Shown piece after piece: positions 8,476-17,564 of a DNA stretch of 64,000 nucleotides. The first letter of the stretch is position 1. Each line of letters opens with the position of its first letter. Both the position numbers and the translations under genes were made by a program. Below the pieces are notes generated by a model. The model was not told the origin of the DNA. It made no database searches and saw only the letters and a program-made list of their open reading frames with translations. Origin of the DNA: Mesorhizobium sp. SARCC-RB16n (GTDB lineage: Bacteria; Pseudomonadota; Alphaproteobacteria; Rhizobiales; Rhizobiaceae); NCBI RefSeq assembly GCF_008520305.1, contig NZ_ML703263.1, positions 338,100 to 402,099 of the forward strand, in the 5' to 3' direction.

Positions 8476-9042
8476 TCACTCGCGCGCAATGATTTCCTGG
8501 CCGTCGATGACCAGCCTGAGGCCGAGGTCACCGGCCCTGCGGCGGGCAAGGAAGCGCGGGCGGCGCATGGTCGAAACACGGCCCTTGCGGCGGTCCTGCG
8601 GCGGCAGCGTCTTTATGGCGGCGCCGAGCGATTCTTCCAAGGTGCGGGCGACGCCGTCGGATTCGATGAGCAGCATCGGCAAACGGTAGGCATCAGCCCA
8701 GGCACGCCAGTCGGCGGCGACGTCTTCGAGATCGTCGGCGACCAGCAGCGGCACCGACAGCATCGGATCATTGTGCAGGAGTTCCAGGGTCACCGTGACA
8801 TTGCCTTCCGGATCCTCCATCGCACGGGCGGCGACGCCGCGAAATGCATTGGCGGGCAGCACGATGATCGCCGGCAGGCCGCTCATCTCGAGCAGGCGGC
8901 GGATCACGGCGCCACGCTGGTCGATGGTGAAGGTTACGTCGCCATAATCGTCACGCGTCGCGTAGCTCACCACCTGCGGCAGGCGGAATGGGTCGAGGCG
9001 CATGTTGCGTCCCGCCCAGACTGGCTTCAGTCCAGTGTTCAT
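8476..9042 (-). CDS. DUF6101-type rhizobial conserved protein
   Basis: A 188-residue cytoplasmic protein of unknown function. I recognise it as the DUF6101 type from its LDPFRLPQVVSY start and RRLLEMSGLP segment. It has no signal peptide or transmembrane helix. The C-terminal 50 residues are basic (DRRKGRVSTMRRPRFLARRR), which might bind nucleic acid or an anionic surface; that is speculation. AGGAAGG stands 7 nt before the ATG. It is monocistronic, convergent with ubiA, and separated from the FAD oxidase gene by 184 bp in which I see no gene. Confidence 0.65.
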   Translation of the reverse strand: MNTGLKPVWAGRNMRLDPFRLPQVVSYATRDDYGDVTFTIDQRGAVIRRLLEMSGLPAIIVLPANAFRGVAARAMEDPEGNVTVTLELLHNDPMLSVPLLVADDLEDVAADWRAWADAYRLPMLLIESDGVARTLEESLGAAIKTLPPQDRRKGRVSTMRRPRFLARRRAGDLGLRLVIDGQEIIARE

Positions 9043-9226
9043 AGAGTGCCTTCCTGTCTGTCTCCTGAGAGCCGGTGTCCGGTTCTCTCCGGGCCAGTTT
9101 TCCCGGCCTCGTTATGTGAAAACAGTAGCGTGGGCTCCTTACCGCCGCGCTTAAGAAAGTCGGTTAAATTTTGCTGATCTCAGGGATGGTTATCGGAATG
9201 CCACCAGCCACAAGATGTTGTAAGGA

Positions 9227-10657
9227 TCAGATAACCTTACCAGGATTCATGATGCCGGCCGGATCGAAGGCGGTTTTCATCCTGCGCATCAGATCGATGG
9301 CCATGGGCGGCGCGGTGGCGATCAGCTCGTCGCGCTTCAACTGGCCGATGCCGTGCTCGGCCGAGATCGAACCGTGCAGGCTGCGCACCACGTCATGCAC
9401 GGCTTTGTTCATCCGATGGTAGAGGGCCAGAAACGCCTCGTCGCCGCCGTCGACGGGCCGCGAGATGTTATAGTGGAGATTGCCGTCGCCCATGTGGCCG
9501 AAGCAGACCACGCGGGCGCCCGCGCTCACTGACGCGACTGCGCCGGCGGCCTCCGCGATGAAGCGCGGTATCGATGCGATCGGCACCGAAATGTCGTGCT
9601 TGATCGAGGCGCCTTCCGGCTTCTGGGCCTCGGGCAACAGCTCGCGGAAATTCCAGAAGGCGTCGCCCTGCCCGAGGCTGGCGGCGATGACGGCGTCGCC
9701 GACGAATTCCTGCTCGAGGCCTGCTGAAAGCACATCCTCGATCAGCGCCCGCGAATCCTCCGACGAGCGGCCGGACGATATCTGCATCAGCACATACCAG
9801 GGCCAATCCTCCATCAGCGGCCGCGTCACGCCCTGGGCGTGCGCCAGCGTGAAATCGTATGGCCGCTCGCCGATCAGTTCGAAGGCGGTGAGCGCTGCCC
9901 CGGCGCGTTCCATGGCCAGGCTGAACAGGGAAAGAGCGGCCTCGGGCGACGACAGGCCGACGAAGGCGACGTCACGCCCCTTGGGCTTCGGAAACAGTTT
10001 GAGAACGGCGGCGGTGATGACGCCGAGCGTGCCTTCGGCGCCGACGAACAGGTTCTTCAGGTCGTAGCCGGTGTTGTCCTTCTTCAGCTTGCGCAAATCA
10101 TCGAACACCTCACCGGTAGGCAGCACCACCTCGACGCCGAGGCAGAGCTCGCGCGCATTGCCATAGGCCAGCACGCCGGTGCCGCCGGCATTGGACGAAA
10201 GGTTGCCGCCGATCTGGCAGGAGCCTTGCGCGGCGAGCGACAGCGGGAACAGCCGGTCGGCGGCGTCGGCCGCTTCCTGCAAGGTCTGCAGGATGACGCC
10301 TGCCTCTGCTGTGACCGTGTTGGAGAGGACATCGATCTCGCGTATGCGGTTCAGCCGCGACAGCGACAGGACGATCTCGTGACCGGATCTGTCCGGCACC
10401 TGGGCGCCGACCAGCCCGGTGTTGCCGCTTTGCGGCACGACTGGCGTTCCGGTCTCCGTCGCCAGCCGCATGATCCGGCTGACCTCGTCGACGCTGCCCG
10501 GGCGCAGCACCAGCGACGTCGCGCCATGCCAGAGCCCGCGTCGCTCGATCAGATAAGGCGCGATATCCTGCTGGTCGCGCAGCGCATATTTGTCGCCGAC
10601 GATCGCCGCGAAACGATCGATGAGAGCGGGATCGAGTGTCTTTGCAGTTTCGGTCAT
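9227..10657 (-). CDS. FAD-binding D-2-hydroxyacid dehydrogenase/oxidase (GlcD/D2HGDH-like)
   Basis: Flavoenzyme of the VAO/PCMH fold that oxidises a D-2-hydroxy acid such as D-lactate, glycolate or D-2-hydroxyglutarate. It is 476 residues: an N-terminal FAD-binding PCMH domain (about 40-220) with VPQSGNTGLVGAQVP and the FAD loop SSNAGGTGVL, then GAEGTLGVITAA, then a C-terminal FAD-oxidase domain with FGHMGDGNLHYN (metal/substrate histidines) and ending in ISAEHGIGQLKR. The start lies 9 bp after the Sua5 stop, so it is translated from the same message; no clear ribosome site is seen. The exact substrate cannot be told; with this domain order, D-2-hydroxyglutarate or D-lactate are the best guesses. 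Confidence 0.85.
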   Translation of the reverse strand: MTETAKTLDPALIDRFAAIVGDKYALRDQQDIAPYLIERRGLWHGATSLVLRPGSVDEVSRIMRLATETGTPVVPQSGNTGLVGAQVPDRSGHEIVLSLSRLNRIREIDVLSNTVTAEAGVILQTLQEAADAADRLFPLSLAAQGSCQIGGNLSSNAGGTGVLAYGNARELCLGVEVVLPTGEVFDDLRKLKKDNTGYDLKNLFVGAEGTLGVITAAVLKLFPKPKGRDVAFVGLSSPEAALSLFSLAMERAGAALTAFELIGERPYDFTLAHAQGVTRPLMEDWPWYVLMQISSGRSSEDSRALIEDVLSAGLEQEFVGDAVIAASLGQGDAFWNFRELLPEAQKPEGASIKHDISVPIASIPRFIAEAAGAVASVSAGARVVCFGHMGDGNLHYNISRPVDGGDEAFLALYHRMNKAVHDVVRSLHGSISAEHGIGQLKRDELIATAPPMAIDLMRRMKTAFDPAGIMNPGKVI

Positions 10658-10666
10658 CTGGGAAAA

Positions 10667-11641
10667 CTACGTTGTGGGCTCTGTGTTGTCACGAGGAGCG
10701 GCAGCACGGGAGAGCCGGTCGTTGATTGCCTCGCCGAGCCCGTCAAAGGGAATCTTCTCGACCGCGATGGTACGCGCGCCGCTGCGGTCGAGTTCCTGCA
10801 TGTAGGTGAAGAGATTGCTTGCCGCTTCACGCAGGTCACCTGAAACCGACAGGTTGAGGAAAGCGGTTGCGCCGCGCCAGCCTTCCGCTCTCTCGCTGCC
10901 AAAGGCGAGCAGCGCTTCGCCCTCGCCGATCGCTCGCGCATTGAGCCGCACCGCGGCGCCCGGCGCGTAGTGCGAGGCAAGCATGCCCGGCGCTTCGACG
11001 CCGGCAATGCCGCCGCGCAGCAGGTCCATGCCGATGGCGGCCTCGATCTCTTCGGCGGCAATACCGCCGGGCCTCAGCAGCCGCAATCTTTCGCCCTCGG
11101 CCTTGACGATGGTCGATTCCAGCCCGACCGGTGTGGCACCGCCATCGACCACCAGCTTGATGCGCGCGCCTAAATCCGCCGCCACCGCTTGCGCCGTCGT
11201 CGCGCTGATCTTGCCGGATGAATTGGCGCTGGGTGCAGCAAGCGGCCGGCCAAGCCTGGCGATCAAGTCGCCGCCGAAACCTCTCGGCATGCGCAAGGCG
11301 ATCGTGTCGAGCCCGGCGGTGACCAGCGGATGAATGCCGTTGCCGGGGCGCTGCGGCAGCACCAGAGTCAGCGGACCCGGCCAGAAGGCAAGCGCGAGTT
11401 TCTTCGACAGCGGATCGAACTGAGCGATGCGCTCGGCCATCGCCATGTCGGCGACATGGGCGATAAGCGGATTGAAACGCGGCCGACCCTTGGCTTCGAA
11501 AATGCGCGCCACGCCAATGCCATTGGTGGCGTCGCCGGCCAGTCCATAGACGGTCTCGGTCGGAATGGCGACGATATCGCCGCCCTCAAGCAGTGCCAGC
11601 GCCGGTTCCATCGCCTCGCCGACGGCAAGTATTTCAGCCAC
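10667..11641 (-). CDS. Threonylcarbamoyl-AMP synthase (Sua5/YwlC type)
   Basis: Makes threonylcarbamoyl-AMP from threonine, bicarbonate and ATP for the t6A37 modification of ANN-decoding tRNAs. The long Sua5 form is present: an N-terminal YrdC domain (IPTETVYGLAGDA, KGRPRFNPLI, the PSANSSGKIS loop) and a C-terminal Sua5 domain with the linker SHYAPGAAV. I place the start at GTG 11641, preceded by GAGGTGA with a 6-nt spacer, giving 324 residues, the normal length. A longer in-frame ATG at 11716 adds 25 residues that do not look like the family. It is followed 9 bp later by the FAD oxidase gene. Confidence 0.92.
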   Translation of the reverse strand: MAEILAVGEAMEPALALLEGGDIVAIPTETVYGLAGDATNGIGVARIFEAKGRPRFNPLIAHVADMAMAERIAQFDPLSKKLALAFWPGPLTLVLPQRPGNGIHPLVTAGLDTIALRMPRGFGGDLIARLGRPLAAPSANSSGKISATTAQAVAADLGARIKLVVDGGATPVGLESTIVKAEGERLRLLRPGGIAAEEIEAAIGMDLLRGGIAGVEAPGMLASHYAPGAAVRLNARAIGEGEALLAFGSERAEGWRGATAFLNLSVSGDLREAASNLFTYMQELDRSGARTIAVEKIPFDGLGEAINDRLSRAAAPRDNTEPTT

Positions 11642-11785
11642 TCTCGTCACCTCGCGGATGCCGGGTGCGTAGTACGACGGCGTCGCCGGGGCAAGCGGGC
11701 ATTGGCGATTCATCAATTCCTAAAATGCCATGCTTCCATGAAAGCCGGCATCAATCGCCGAGCACTATCGTGCGGCTTCTGGGCA

Positions 11786-12253
11786 ATGGGAGCTATGTCA
11801 GTGTCTGTGCGTATATGGGGAACGCTTGCTATCAGTCTGGCTGCGATGGCCGGCGGGGCTCAGGCCTCGTCGCTGGTCTTTCCCGGCGTGCCGACCTCGA
11901 CGCCCTCCGTCCTTACGCTGAAGGCGACCGACGGCAAGGCGAGCGACGTGGTGTCCGTCGTTGCGCTCGGCGAGCCCGACGTCACCTATGAAAAGGTTGC
12001 GGCAATCCCGGACAAGGCCGAGGCAAAGCACGGCTTCCAGCAGAGCCCGATGATCATTCGCGGCGGCATCATCGGCGGCGCCTTCTCGACACCAGTGCAA
12101 GCCAAGGCGCCAGCCACGGCAACCGCCCCCGCCACGGCGACCGCCTCCGCAGCCCCCGCGCCGGCAGCGCAAGGGAAAGCGGCGGCCCCGGCGGCAGCCG
12201 CGCCACCACCGGCAGCCCACCAGCCTGCTTCAGGAACCGGCAAGGTCAAATAG
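11786..12253 (+). CDS. Hypothetical exported protein with Ala/Pro-rich tail
   Basis: Unknown function. It has a signal peptide (SVSVRIWGTLAISLAAMAGGAQA) followed by a short conserved-looking region (SLVFPGVPTSTPSVL to QSPMIIRGGIIGGAF, about 75 residues) and a 50-residue low-complexity tail of Ala, Pro, Thr and Lys that probably spans or anchors in the envelope. The start is uncertain: ATG codons at 11738, 11786 and 11795 are in frame, and GGGAG lies just before 11795. All give the same mature protein. It is divergent from the Sua5 gene. I do not recognise a domain. Confidence 0.6.
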   Translation: MGAMSVSVRIWGTLAISLAAMAGGAQASSLVFPGVPTSTPSVLTLKATDGKASDVVSVVALGEPDVTYEKVAAIPDKAEAKHGFQQSPMIIRGGIIGGAFSTPVQAKAPATATAPATATASAAPAPAAQGKAAAPAAAAPPPAAHQPASGTGKVK

Positions 12254-12427
12254 CAACCTGCCAAATTGGTCGGCCAAAATGCTCAACGGCTTGACGACGG
12301 TCTGGCGCCCCGTCCACCATCGTGCGGCGAATTTCGGCCGGCGTACCTCGCTGGTCGGCGCCGTAGCCTGAATTGCCAAGCGGCTTCGGCAGAGGGGATT
12401 GCATTGTTCAAGGCAAGGGGGCTGCTC

Positions 12428-12814
12428 ATGAAAAAATCGAAGACCGTTACCGTGGCAGGGCTTCTGCTGGCGTCATTGATTGGCGGCGCGGCCCATGCGG
12501 ACGACATGCTGGGGTCCTATGTCGCGCGCATTTCCGATCGCGATCACCGGGCGAGCGACGGCTATGCGCTGGACGGAGCCGCGCAGATGGTGCGGCAGGA
12601 CCGCGCCAACTGGCACAAATTCCATCGCCGCGACAGAGACGACCAAGGCGACGAGTGGTTCACGACCAACGATCAGCGCGCCGATCTGCAGCGCATGCTG
12701 GAGCGCCCCGGCGCGATGAGTTCCTCGACCAAGCACGCCATAATCAATGGCGAGCCGCTGATCCAGGTCGACGTCTACGAAAACAGCGTGCGCGTCAGCA
12801 TTCTGGAGAACTGA
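12428..12814 (+). CDS. Small periplasmic hypothetical protein
   Basis: A 128-residue exported protein with a clear signal peptide (MKKSKTVTVAGLLLASLIGG, cleavage after AHA). The mature part is very hydrophilic, rich in Asp, Arg and His in its middle (ISDRDHRASDGYALD, HKFHRRDRDD). It ends in a short beta-like segment (LIQVDVYENSVRVSILEN). AAGGGGG precedes the ATG. It is followed by a strong terminator shared with the convergent acidic-protein gene. No family is recognised. Confidence 0.7.
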   Translation: MKKSKTVTVAGLLLASLIGGAAHADDMLGSYVARISDRDHRASDGYALDGAAQMVRQDRANWHKFHRRDRDDQGDEWFTTNDQRADLQRMLERPGAMSSSTKHAIINGEPLIQVDVYENSVRVSILEN

Positions 12815-12839
12815 AAAGTCAGTGTTTGGAAAGACCTAA

Positions 12840-12871
12840 AAAAGGGGCGGCGCCCATGCGCCGCCCCTTTT
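12840..12871. terminator. Bidirectional rho-independent terminator
   Basis: GGGGCGGCGC (12844-12853), loop CCAT, GCGCCGCCCC (12858-12867), with A4 before and T4 after extending the stem. It works in both directions and separates the small periplasmic protein gene (+) from the acidic-protein gene (-). Confidence 0.9.
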
Positions 12872-12894
12872 CTCGACAGAACCGAACTGAAACC

Positions 12895-13185
12895 TCAGGC
12901 TGCTTCTTCCTTGTCGTCGTCTTCTTCCGACTCGTCGTCCTCGGATTCTTCTTCGCCGTCGGCGTCGTCGCCTTCGGCTTTCACGTCGGCGTCGTCTTCG
13001 TCGGACTCTTCGCCGTCTTCGTCGTCGCCTTCTTCGTCATCGCCATCTTCGTCTTCGTCAGACAGATCGGCGGCTTCGACCGTGGCGGCGGCGGCATGAT
13101 CGAGGGCGGTTTCGGAAGCGGATTCAAGCGCCTCGGCAGGAGCCGAGGTTTCTTCAGTCACTTCGATTTCGTGATCGGAATTCAT
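12895..13185 (-). CDS. Highly acidic low-complexity protein
   Basis: A 96-residue protein of unknown function made mostly of Asp, Glu, Ser and Ala. Residues about 1-45 are mixed (MNSDHEIEVTEETSAPAEAL) and the rest is a run of Glu/Asp with occasional Gly and Lys, almost surely disordered and strongly negative. The ATG at 13185 is chosen because GGAGG lies 5 nt upstream; an in-frame ATG 27 bases earlier lacks one. Bacterial proteins of this type sometimes bind basic proteins, cations or ribosomes, but no role is assigned. A strong terminator follows its stop, which supports expression. The opposite strand shows a Ser-rich ORF that is only its shadow. Confidence 0.6.
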   Translation of the reverse strand: MNSDHEIEVTEETSAPAEALESASETALDHAAAATVEAADLSDEDEDGDDEEGDDEDGEESDEDDADVKAEGDDADGEEESEDDESEEDDDKEEAA

Positions 13186-13328
13186 GGAAGCCTCCGTTGG
13201 GTTGGGGAACATGTCCCTTTTGCCACGGAGAGATCATCGTCATATGACTGTAAGCCGGCTCGAACGACCGGCTGGGAGATATTTTTCCCGATGCCCGCGG
13301 CCCGCTTTATTCCGGTGCGATCCGCTTC

Positions 13329-15485
13329 TCAGCCGGCGATTTTCGAGAAATCCGCGACTTGGCCCGTAGCCGTCCGAATGCGATTGAGCAGCGCCAGACG
13401 GTTGGCACGCACAGCCTGGTCCTCATCATTCACGAGAACATGCTCAAAGAATGAATCAACGGGTTCACGCAACACGCTAAGCGCCAGCATGGCAGCGGAA
13501 AAGTCTTGGTTTTGAATTGCTTCGCCGGCTTGCTTCTCGGCCTGATTCACCGCCGCAAACAGCGACTTCTCCGCATCTTGGCGGAACAACGCCGGCTCAA
13601 CGGTTTCGGCGACCACCGTTTTCTTCTTCTCCTCGGCGGTCAGGATGTTGGCAGCACGCTTGGTACCAGCGAGCAGGTTTTTGCCGTCCTCGGTGTCGAG
13701 GAAGGAGCCCAATGCTTCGACGCGGCGCACGATTTGCAGGAGGTCGTCGGATTCCGGCGTGATGACCGCATCGATCAGGTCATGGCGCGCGCCCTGGTCG
13801 CGGAGGTAGACTTTCAGACGGTCGTGGAAGAACGCGAGGAGGTCTCTTACCTGCTCAGCGCCACTCCCTGTATAACGTGCGCCAGCGCTCGTAAAGAGGG
13901 AAGCCAGCCGTAGTCGAATTCGGGTTTCGACCAAAATCCTCACCACTCCCAGCGCCGCCCGACGCAGCGCATAGGGATCCTTCGACCCTGTCGGCTTTTC
14001 ATCGATGGCCCAGAAGCCACTCAGAGTGTCGAGCTTGTCGGCAAGCGCCACTGCCACTGAAACGGGATCGCCCGGCACATAATCGGACGGCCCTTGTGGC
14101 TTGTAGTGCTCCTCCGCCGCCGTCGCGACAGAAGGATGCTCGCCCTGCAGCAACGCATATTTGCGGCCCATGGCGCCTTGCAATTCGGGGAATTCGCCGA
14201 CCACTTCAGTGGTGAGATCGGCCTTGGCCAGGACAGCGGCACGACGCGCCAGCGCGGGATCGGCGCCGACAATCGGCGCCAGTTCTTCAGCGAACTCGGC
14301 AATCCGCTCCACCCGCTCGCCTTGCGTGCCGAGCTTGGCGTGAAAGGTCACGTTGAGGTGGTCGAGCCGGGCCATGCGCTGGTCGAGCGGCTTCTTCAGA
14401 TCGAGGCCGAATTTTTCCGCAGATGCCCGGAGTTGCTCGAGATCAGGCAGATCGCCCTGGTCGGTCGTCCAGAAATAGAGCGCGTCGGACAAGCGCGCGC
14501 GCACCACCTTGCCGTTGCCGTGGGCGATTTCCTTGCCGCCGTCCCTGGCTTCGATGTTGGCGGTGAGGATGAAGCGGTTGGAGAGCGTGTCGCTTTCCCC
14601 CTGCGGCCGCGTCACAAAGCACTTCTGGTTGGCGCGGATGGTCAGGCGGATCACTTCCGCCGGAATGGCGAGGAAAGCCTGCTCGAACTCGCCCATCAGC
14701 ACGACTGGCCATTCGACCAGCCCTGACACTTCTTCAAGCAAGCCCTCATCCTCGACAAGGTCGAGCCCGTTGGCGAAGGCGAGGTTGCGGGCGTCGGCAA
14801 GGATGATCTCCTTGCGCCTGTCAGCGTCGAGCACCACCTTGGCCGCTTCCAGTTTGCTCACATAATCGTCGAAGCGGCGCACGGTGATTTCGCCAGGCGC
14901 GAGGAAACGGTGGCCGTAGGTGATGTTGCCCGAACGGATGCCGTCGATCTCGAAATTGACCACGACCGGCTCCTCGGTCTCCGGGCCGAAGGTGCACAGG
15001 ATGGATTGCAGCGGGCGTACCCAGCGCAGCGAGCCCGGCTTGGCCGAGGCCGGCCCCCAGCGCATCGACTTTGGCCAGGGGAAATTGCGGATGAGATCAG
15101 GCACCAGTCCGGCGATGATCTCTTCAGCCGCCCTGCCCGGCTTCGAAATGTGCGCGACGTAGAAGTCGCCCTTCTTCGGGTCGGAATGGACATGCGCTTC
15201 GGCAATCGAAGACAGCCCGGCCTTGCGCAGGAAGCCCTGGACAGCCTGTTCAGGCGCTGATGTCGACGGCCCCTTGATATCCTCGTGAATATCCTTCGAG
15301 CGTGCGTTGAGGCCACGGATATCGAGGGTGAGGCGCCGCGGCGTCCAATATTCACGCGCAGCCTCGTAGGTCAGACCCGCCTCGACCAGACCGTCGGTCA
15401 GCATCTTTCTCAGATCGCCCGCCGCCTTGCGCTGCATGCGAGCGGGAATCTCTTCCGAGCGAAGTTCTAGAAGCAGGTCAGGCAT
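13329..15485 (-). CDS. glyS: Glycine--tRNA ligase beta subunit
   Basis: Beta chain of the bacterial alpha2-beta2 glycyl-tRNA synthetase; it binds and positions tRNA-Gly and carries the anticodon-binding part. At 718 residues it has normal length. It opens with [17 protein letters not shown], the family signature, and contains [24 protein letters not shown], an [15 protein letters not shown] segment and the C-terminal anticodon-type helical region. It lies downstream of glyQ on the same strand, but 374 bp separate the two and a small ORF runs the other way there. No glycine riboswitch was seen. Confidence 0.97.
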   Translation of the reverse strand: MPDLLLELRSEEIPARMQRKAAGDLRKMLTDGLVEAGLTYEAAREYWTPRRLTLDIRGLNARSKDIHEDIKGPSTSAPEQAVQGFLRKAGLSSIAEAHVHSDPKKGDFYVAHISKPGRAAEEIIAGLVPDLIRNFPWPKSMRWGPASAKPGSLRWVRPLQSILCTFGPETEEPVVVNFEIDGIRSGNITYGHRFLAPGEITVRRFDDYVSKLEAAKVVLDADRRKEIILADARNLAFANGLDLVEDEGLLEEVSGLVEWPVVLMGEFEQAFLAIPAEVIRLTIRANQKCFVTRPQGESDTLSNRFILTANIEARDGGKEIAHGNGKVVRARLSDALYFWTTDQGDLPDLEQLRASAEKFGLDLKKPLDQRMARLDHLNVTFHAKLGTQGERVERIAEFAEELAPIVGADPALARRAAVLAKADLTTEVVGEFPELQGAMGRKYALLQGEHPSVATAAEEHYKPQGPSDYVPGDPVSVAVALADKLDTLSGFWAIDEKPTGSKDPYALRRAALGVVRILVETRIRLRLASLFTSAGARYTGSGAEQVRDLLAFFHDRLKVYLRDQGARHDLIDAVITPESDDLLQIVRRVEALGSFLDTEDGKNLLAGTKRAANILTAEEKKKTVVAETVEPALFRQDAEKSLFAAVNQAEKQAGEAIQNQDFSAAMLALSVLREPVDSFFEHVLVNDEDQAVRANRLALLNRIRTATGQVADFSKIAG

Positions 15486-15679
15486 GGTTGGGGCTCACGC
15501 GGCAAAATGGTCCGCGCGGGGCATAGCAACTCGGCTGGCCGCTGTCACCCTTTCCGGAAATTTTGACCCTGCTGTCGGGATGAGGCGATCCCGCCCGTCC
15601 TTGGATCAAAGATTTCCATGAACCGAACGCAGCGCTGAAGCGACCCACGCTCAGGCAGGCAACTATTGGCTGAACGATC

Positions 15680-15856
15680 ATGAAAACCGCATCCAGACTT
15701 CTTCAGATCCTCGCGCTCAGCGCCTGCTTCACCGCGCAGGCCCACGGCGCCTTCTCGATGCCGGGCGTGCGGCAGGCGCTGCGGACGATGTCTGGTCCGA
15801 GCGGCCAGATCCTGCCGCCGATCAACGCTTCCCTCGAAATGATCAACGGCGCTTGA
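15680..15856 (+). CDS. Small lipoprotein-like ORF between glyS and glyQ
   Basis: A 58-residue ORF. It starts with MKTASRLLQILALSAC: two basic residues, a hydrophobic stretch and LSAC, which fits a lipobox with Cys16 as the lipidated residue; an alternative signal-peptidase I site lies after AHG. The remaining 40 residues are short and polar. It lies on the strand opposite to glyQ and glyS and ends 3 bp before the glyQ stop. Codons are GC-ending like those of neighbours, which favours a real gene. No strong ribosome site is seen (AGGCAGG lies about 25 nt upstream). Function unknown. Confidence 0.45.
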   Translation: MKTASRLLQILALSACFTAQAHGAFSMPGVRQALRTMSGPSGQILPPINASLEMINGA

Positions 15857-15859
15857 GGC

Positions 15860-16804
15860 TCAGGCCGCCAATCCACCGGCCTGCGTCTTCAAGAACGCCT
15901 CGCCGCAGGCTTTCGCCAGATTGCGCACGCGCAGAATGTAGCTCTGCCGCTCGGTGACCGAGATCACGCCGCGCGCATCGAGCAGGTTGAAGACATGGCT
16001 CGCCTTGATGCACTGGTCGTAGGCTGGAAAGACCATGCGGTGCATCGGCAGATTGTCGTTCGATGCCGGCGCACCGGCATCGAGCAGCGCCTTGCACTCG
16101 GTCTCGGCATCCTCGAAATGCCTGAGCAGCATCGCGGTGTTGGCGTGTTCGAAATTGTGGCGCGAATATTCCTGCTCGGCCTGCAGGAAGACGTCGCCAT
16201 AGGTGACCTTGTCGGCGCCGTCGCGGCCGTTGAAGTTGAGGTCGTAGACATTGTCGACGCCCTGCACATACATGGCCAGGCGTTCCAGACCGTAAGTGAG
16301 TTCGCCCGCCACCGGCGCGCATTCGATGCCGCAGACTTGCTGGAAATAGGTGAACTGCGACACTTCCATGCCGTCGCACCAGCATTCCCAGCCGAGGCCC
16401 CAGGCGCCCAGCGTCGGGCTTTCCCAGTCGTCCTCGACGAAGCGGATGTCGTGCAGCAGGGGATCGACGCCGATCGCCGCGAGCGAGCCGAGGTAAAGCT
16501 CCTGCAGGTTCGGCGGATTGGGTTTCAGGATCACCTGGTATTGGTAGTAGTGCTGCAGCCGGTTGGGGTTCTCGCCGTAACGGCCATCCTTGGGACGACG
16601 CGAAGGCTGGACGTAGGCGGCGTTCCAGCGCCTGGGGCCGAGTGCGCGCAGCGTCGTTGCGGGATGAAACGTGCCGGCGCCGACCTCCATGTCATAGGGC
16701 TGGAGGATGACGCAGCCATATGCCGCCCAGTAATTGTGCAAGGTCAGGATCAGCCCCTGGAACGAGCGGCTGGGGTGCATATGAGCTGATAATTCAATCG
16801 TCAC
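15860..16804 (-). CDS. glyQ: Glycine--tRNA ligase alpha subunit
   Basis: Catalytic alpha chain of alpha2-beta2 GlyRS, which activates glycine and charges tRNA-Gly. Family signatures: [37 protein letters not shown] (motif 2 region), [14 protein letters not shown], and [16 protein letters not shown] (motif 3). The GTG at 16804 is preferred (GAGG with a 5-nt spacer), giving 314 residues starting [12 protein letters not shown], as in other alphaproteobacterial GlyQ; a longer in-frame start adds 16 unrelated residues. It is divergent from the GNAT gene over 203 bp, which should contain its promoter. Confidence 0.97.
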   Translation of the reverse strand: MTIELSAHMHPSRSFQGLILTLHNYWAAYGCVILQPYDMEVGAGTFHPATTLRALGPRRWNAAYVQPSRRPKDGRYGENPNRLQHYYQYQVILKPNPPNLQELYLGSLAAIGVDPLLHDIRFVEDDWESPTLGAWGLGWECWCDGMEVSQFTYFQQVCGIECAPVAGELTYGLERLAMYVQGVDNVYDLNFNGRDGADKVTYGDVFLQAEQEYSRHNFEHANTAMLLRHFEDAETECKALLDAGAPASNDNLPMHRMVFPAYDQCIKASHVFNLLDARGVISVTERQSYILRVRNLAKACGEAFLKTQAGGLAA

Positions 16805-17007
16805 GGTGGCCTCGGCGACACGGGCTAGCTTGCGGCCACGTCCTAGAGACACGGCGGCGAAGCGTCAAGCAAGGCGCGTTCGATACGGGCCGCCGTGAGC
16901 ATGCCTGGCGATGTTGAACCCTTTGCCAGCGACTGGCCCATTGCCCGCCGCCAGGGTCCGCGATCCAATTCGACAAAGCGTCCGCGTCAATCACAGCAGG
17001 TTCAGCC

Positions 17008-17469
17008 ATGTCCAACCCGATCACCATCCGCCCCGTCACACGCCAGGATTTCGACCGGTGGCTGCCTCTGTGGGACGGCTACAATGCGTTCTATGGCCGT
17101 TCGGGCGAGACGGCGCTGGCAAGCGAGATCACCGCGATGACATGGTTACGCTTCTTCGACGCCTACGAGCCGGTCCATGCGCTGGTCGCCGAGAGCGGGG
17201 GACAGCTTCTTGGCCTCGTCCACTACCTGTTCCACCGCAGCACCACGGCGATCTCGCCGAACTGCTATCTGCAGGATCTCTTCACAACAGAGGCCTCGCG
17301 TGGGAAGGGCATCGGCCGCGCGCTTATCGAAGGCGTCTATGAGCGCGCCCAGGCGGCCGGTTCCGGCCGGGTGTACTGGCTGACGCATGAAACCAACCAC
17401 ACGGCGATGAAGCTCTATGACAAAGTCGGCGAACGCTCGGGCTTCGTCGTCTATCGAAAGATGTTTTGA
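17008..17469 (+). CDS. GNAT-family N-acetyltransferase
   Basis: A 153-residue acetyltransferase of one GNAT domain. The acetyl-CoA pyrophosphate loop is RGKGIGRALI (about residues 99-108), preceded by the beta-4 strand CYLQDLFT. The C-terminal WLTHETNHTAMKLYDKVG matches the usual alpha-4 region. The substrate is unknown; the sequence resembles the broad group acting on small amines or amino acids. AGCAGG lies about 7 nt before the ATG. It is monocistronic and convergent with the TPR gene. Confidence 0.85.
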   Translation: MSNPITIRPVTRQDFDRWLPLWDGYNAFYGRSGETALASEITAMTWLRFFDAYEPVHALVAESGGQLLGLVHYLFHRSTTAISPNCYLQDLFTTEASRGKGIGRALIEGVYERAQAAGSGRVYWLTHETNHTAMKLYDKVGERSGFVVYRKMF

Positions 17470-17514
17470 GGACGTTTCCTGCGCGTCGGCAGGCATTTAG
17501 CGGACGAGATATCA

Positions 17515-17544
17515 AAACGAAAACGGGGCTCTGAGAGCCCCGTT
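17515..17544 (-). terminator. Rho-independent terminator of the TPR-protein gene
   Basis: AACGGGGCTC (17522-17531) pairs with GAGCCCCGTT (17535-17544) around a 3-nt loop. Read leftward, the stem is followed by TTTTCGTTTTG, giving a classic intrinsic terminator for the gene ending at 17565. Rightward there is no T tract. Confidence 0.85.
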
Positions 17545-17564
17545 CGCATTCCAAAAAAGCGATT

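Noticed and set aside
12911-13099. Poly-Ser ORF on the plus strand
   Set aside because: Complement of the Asp/Glu codons in the acidic-protein gene.
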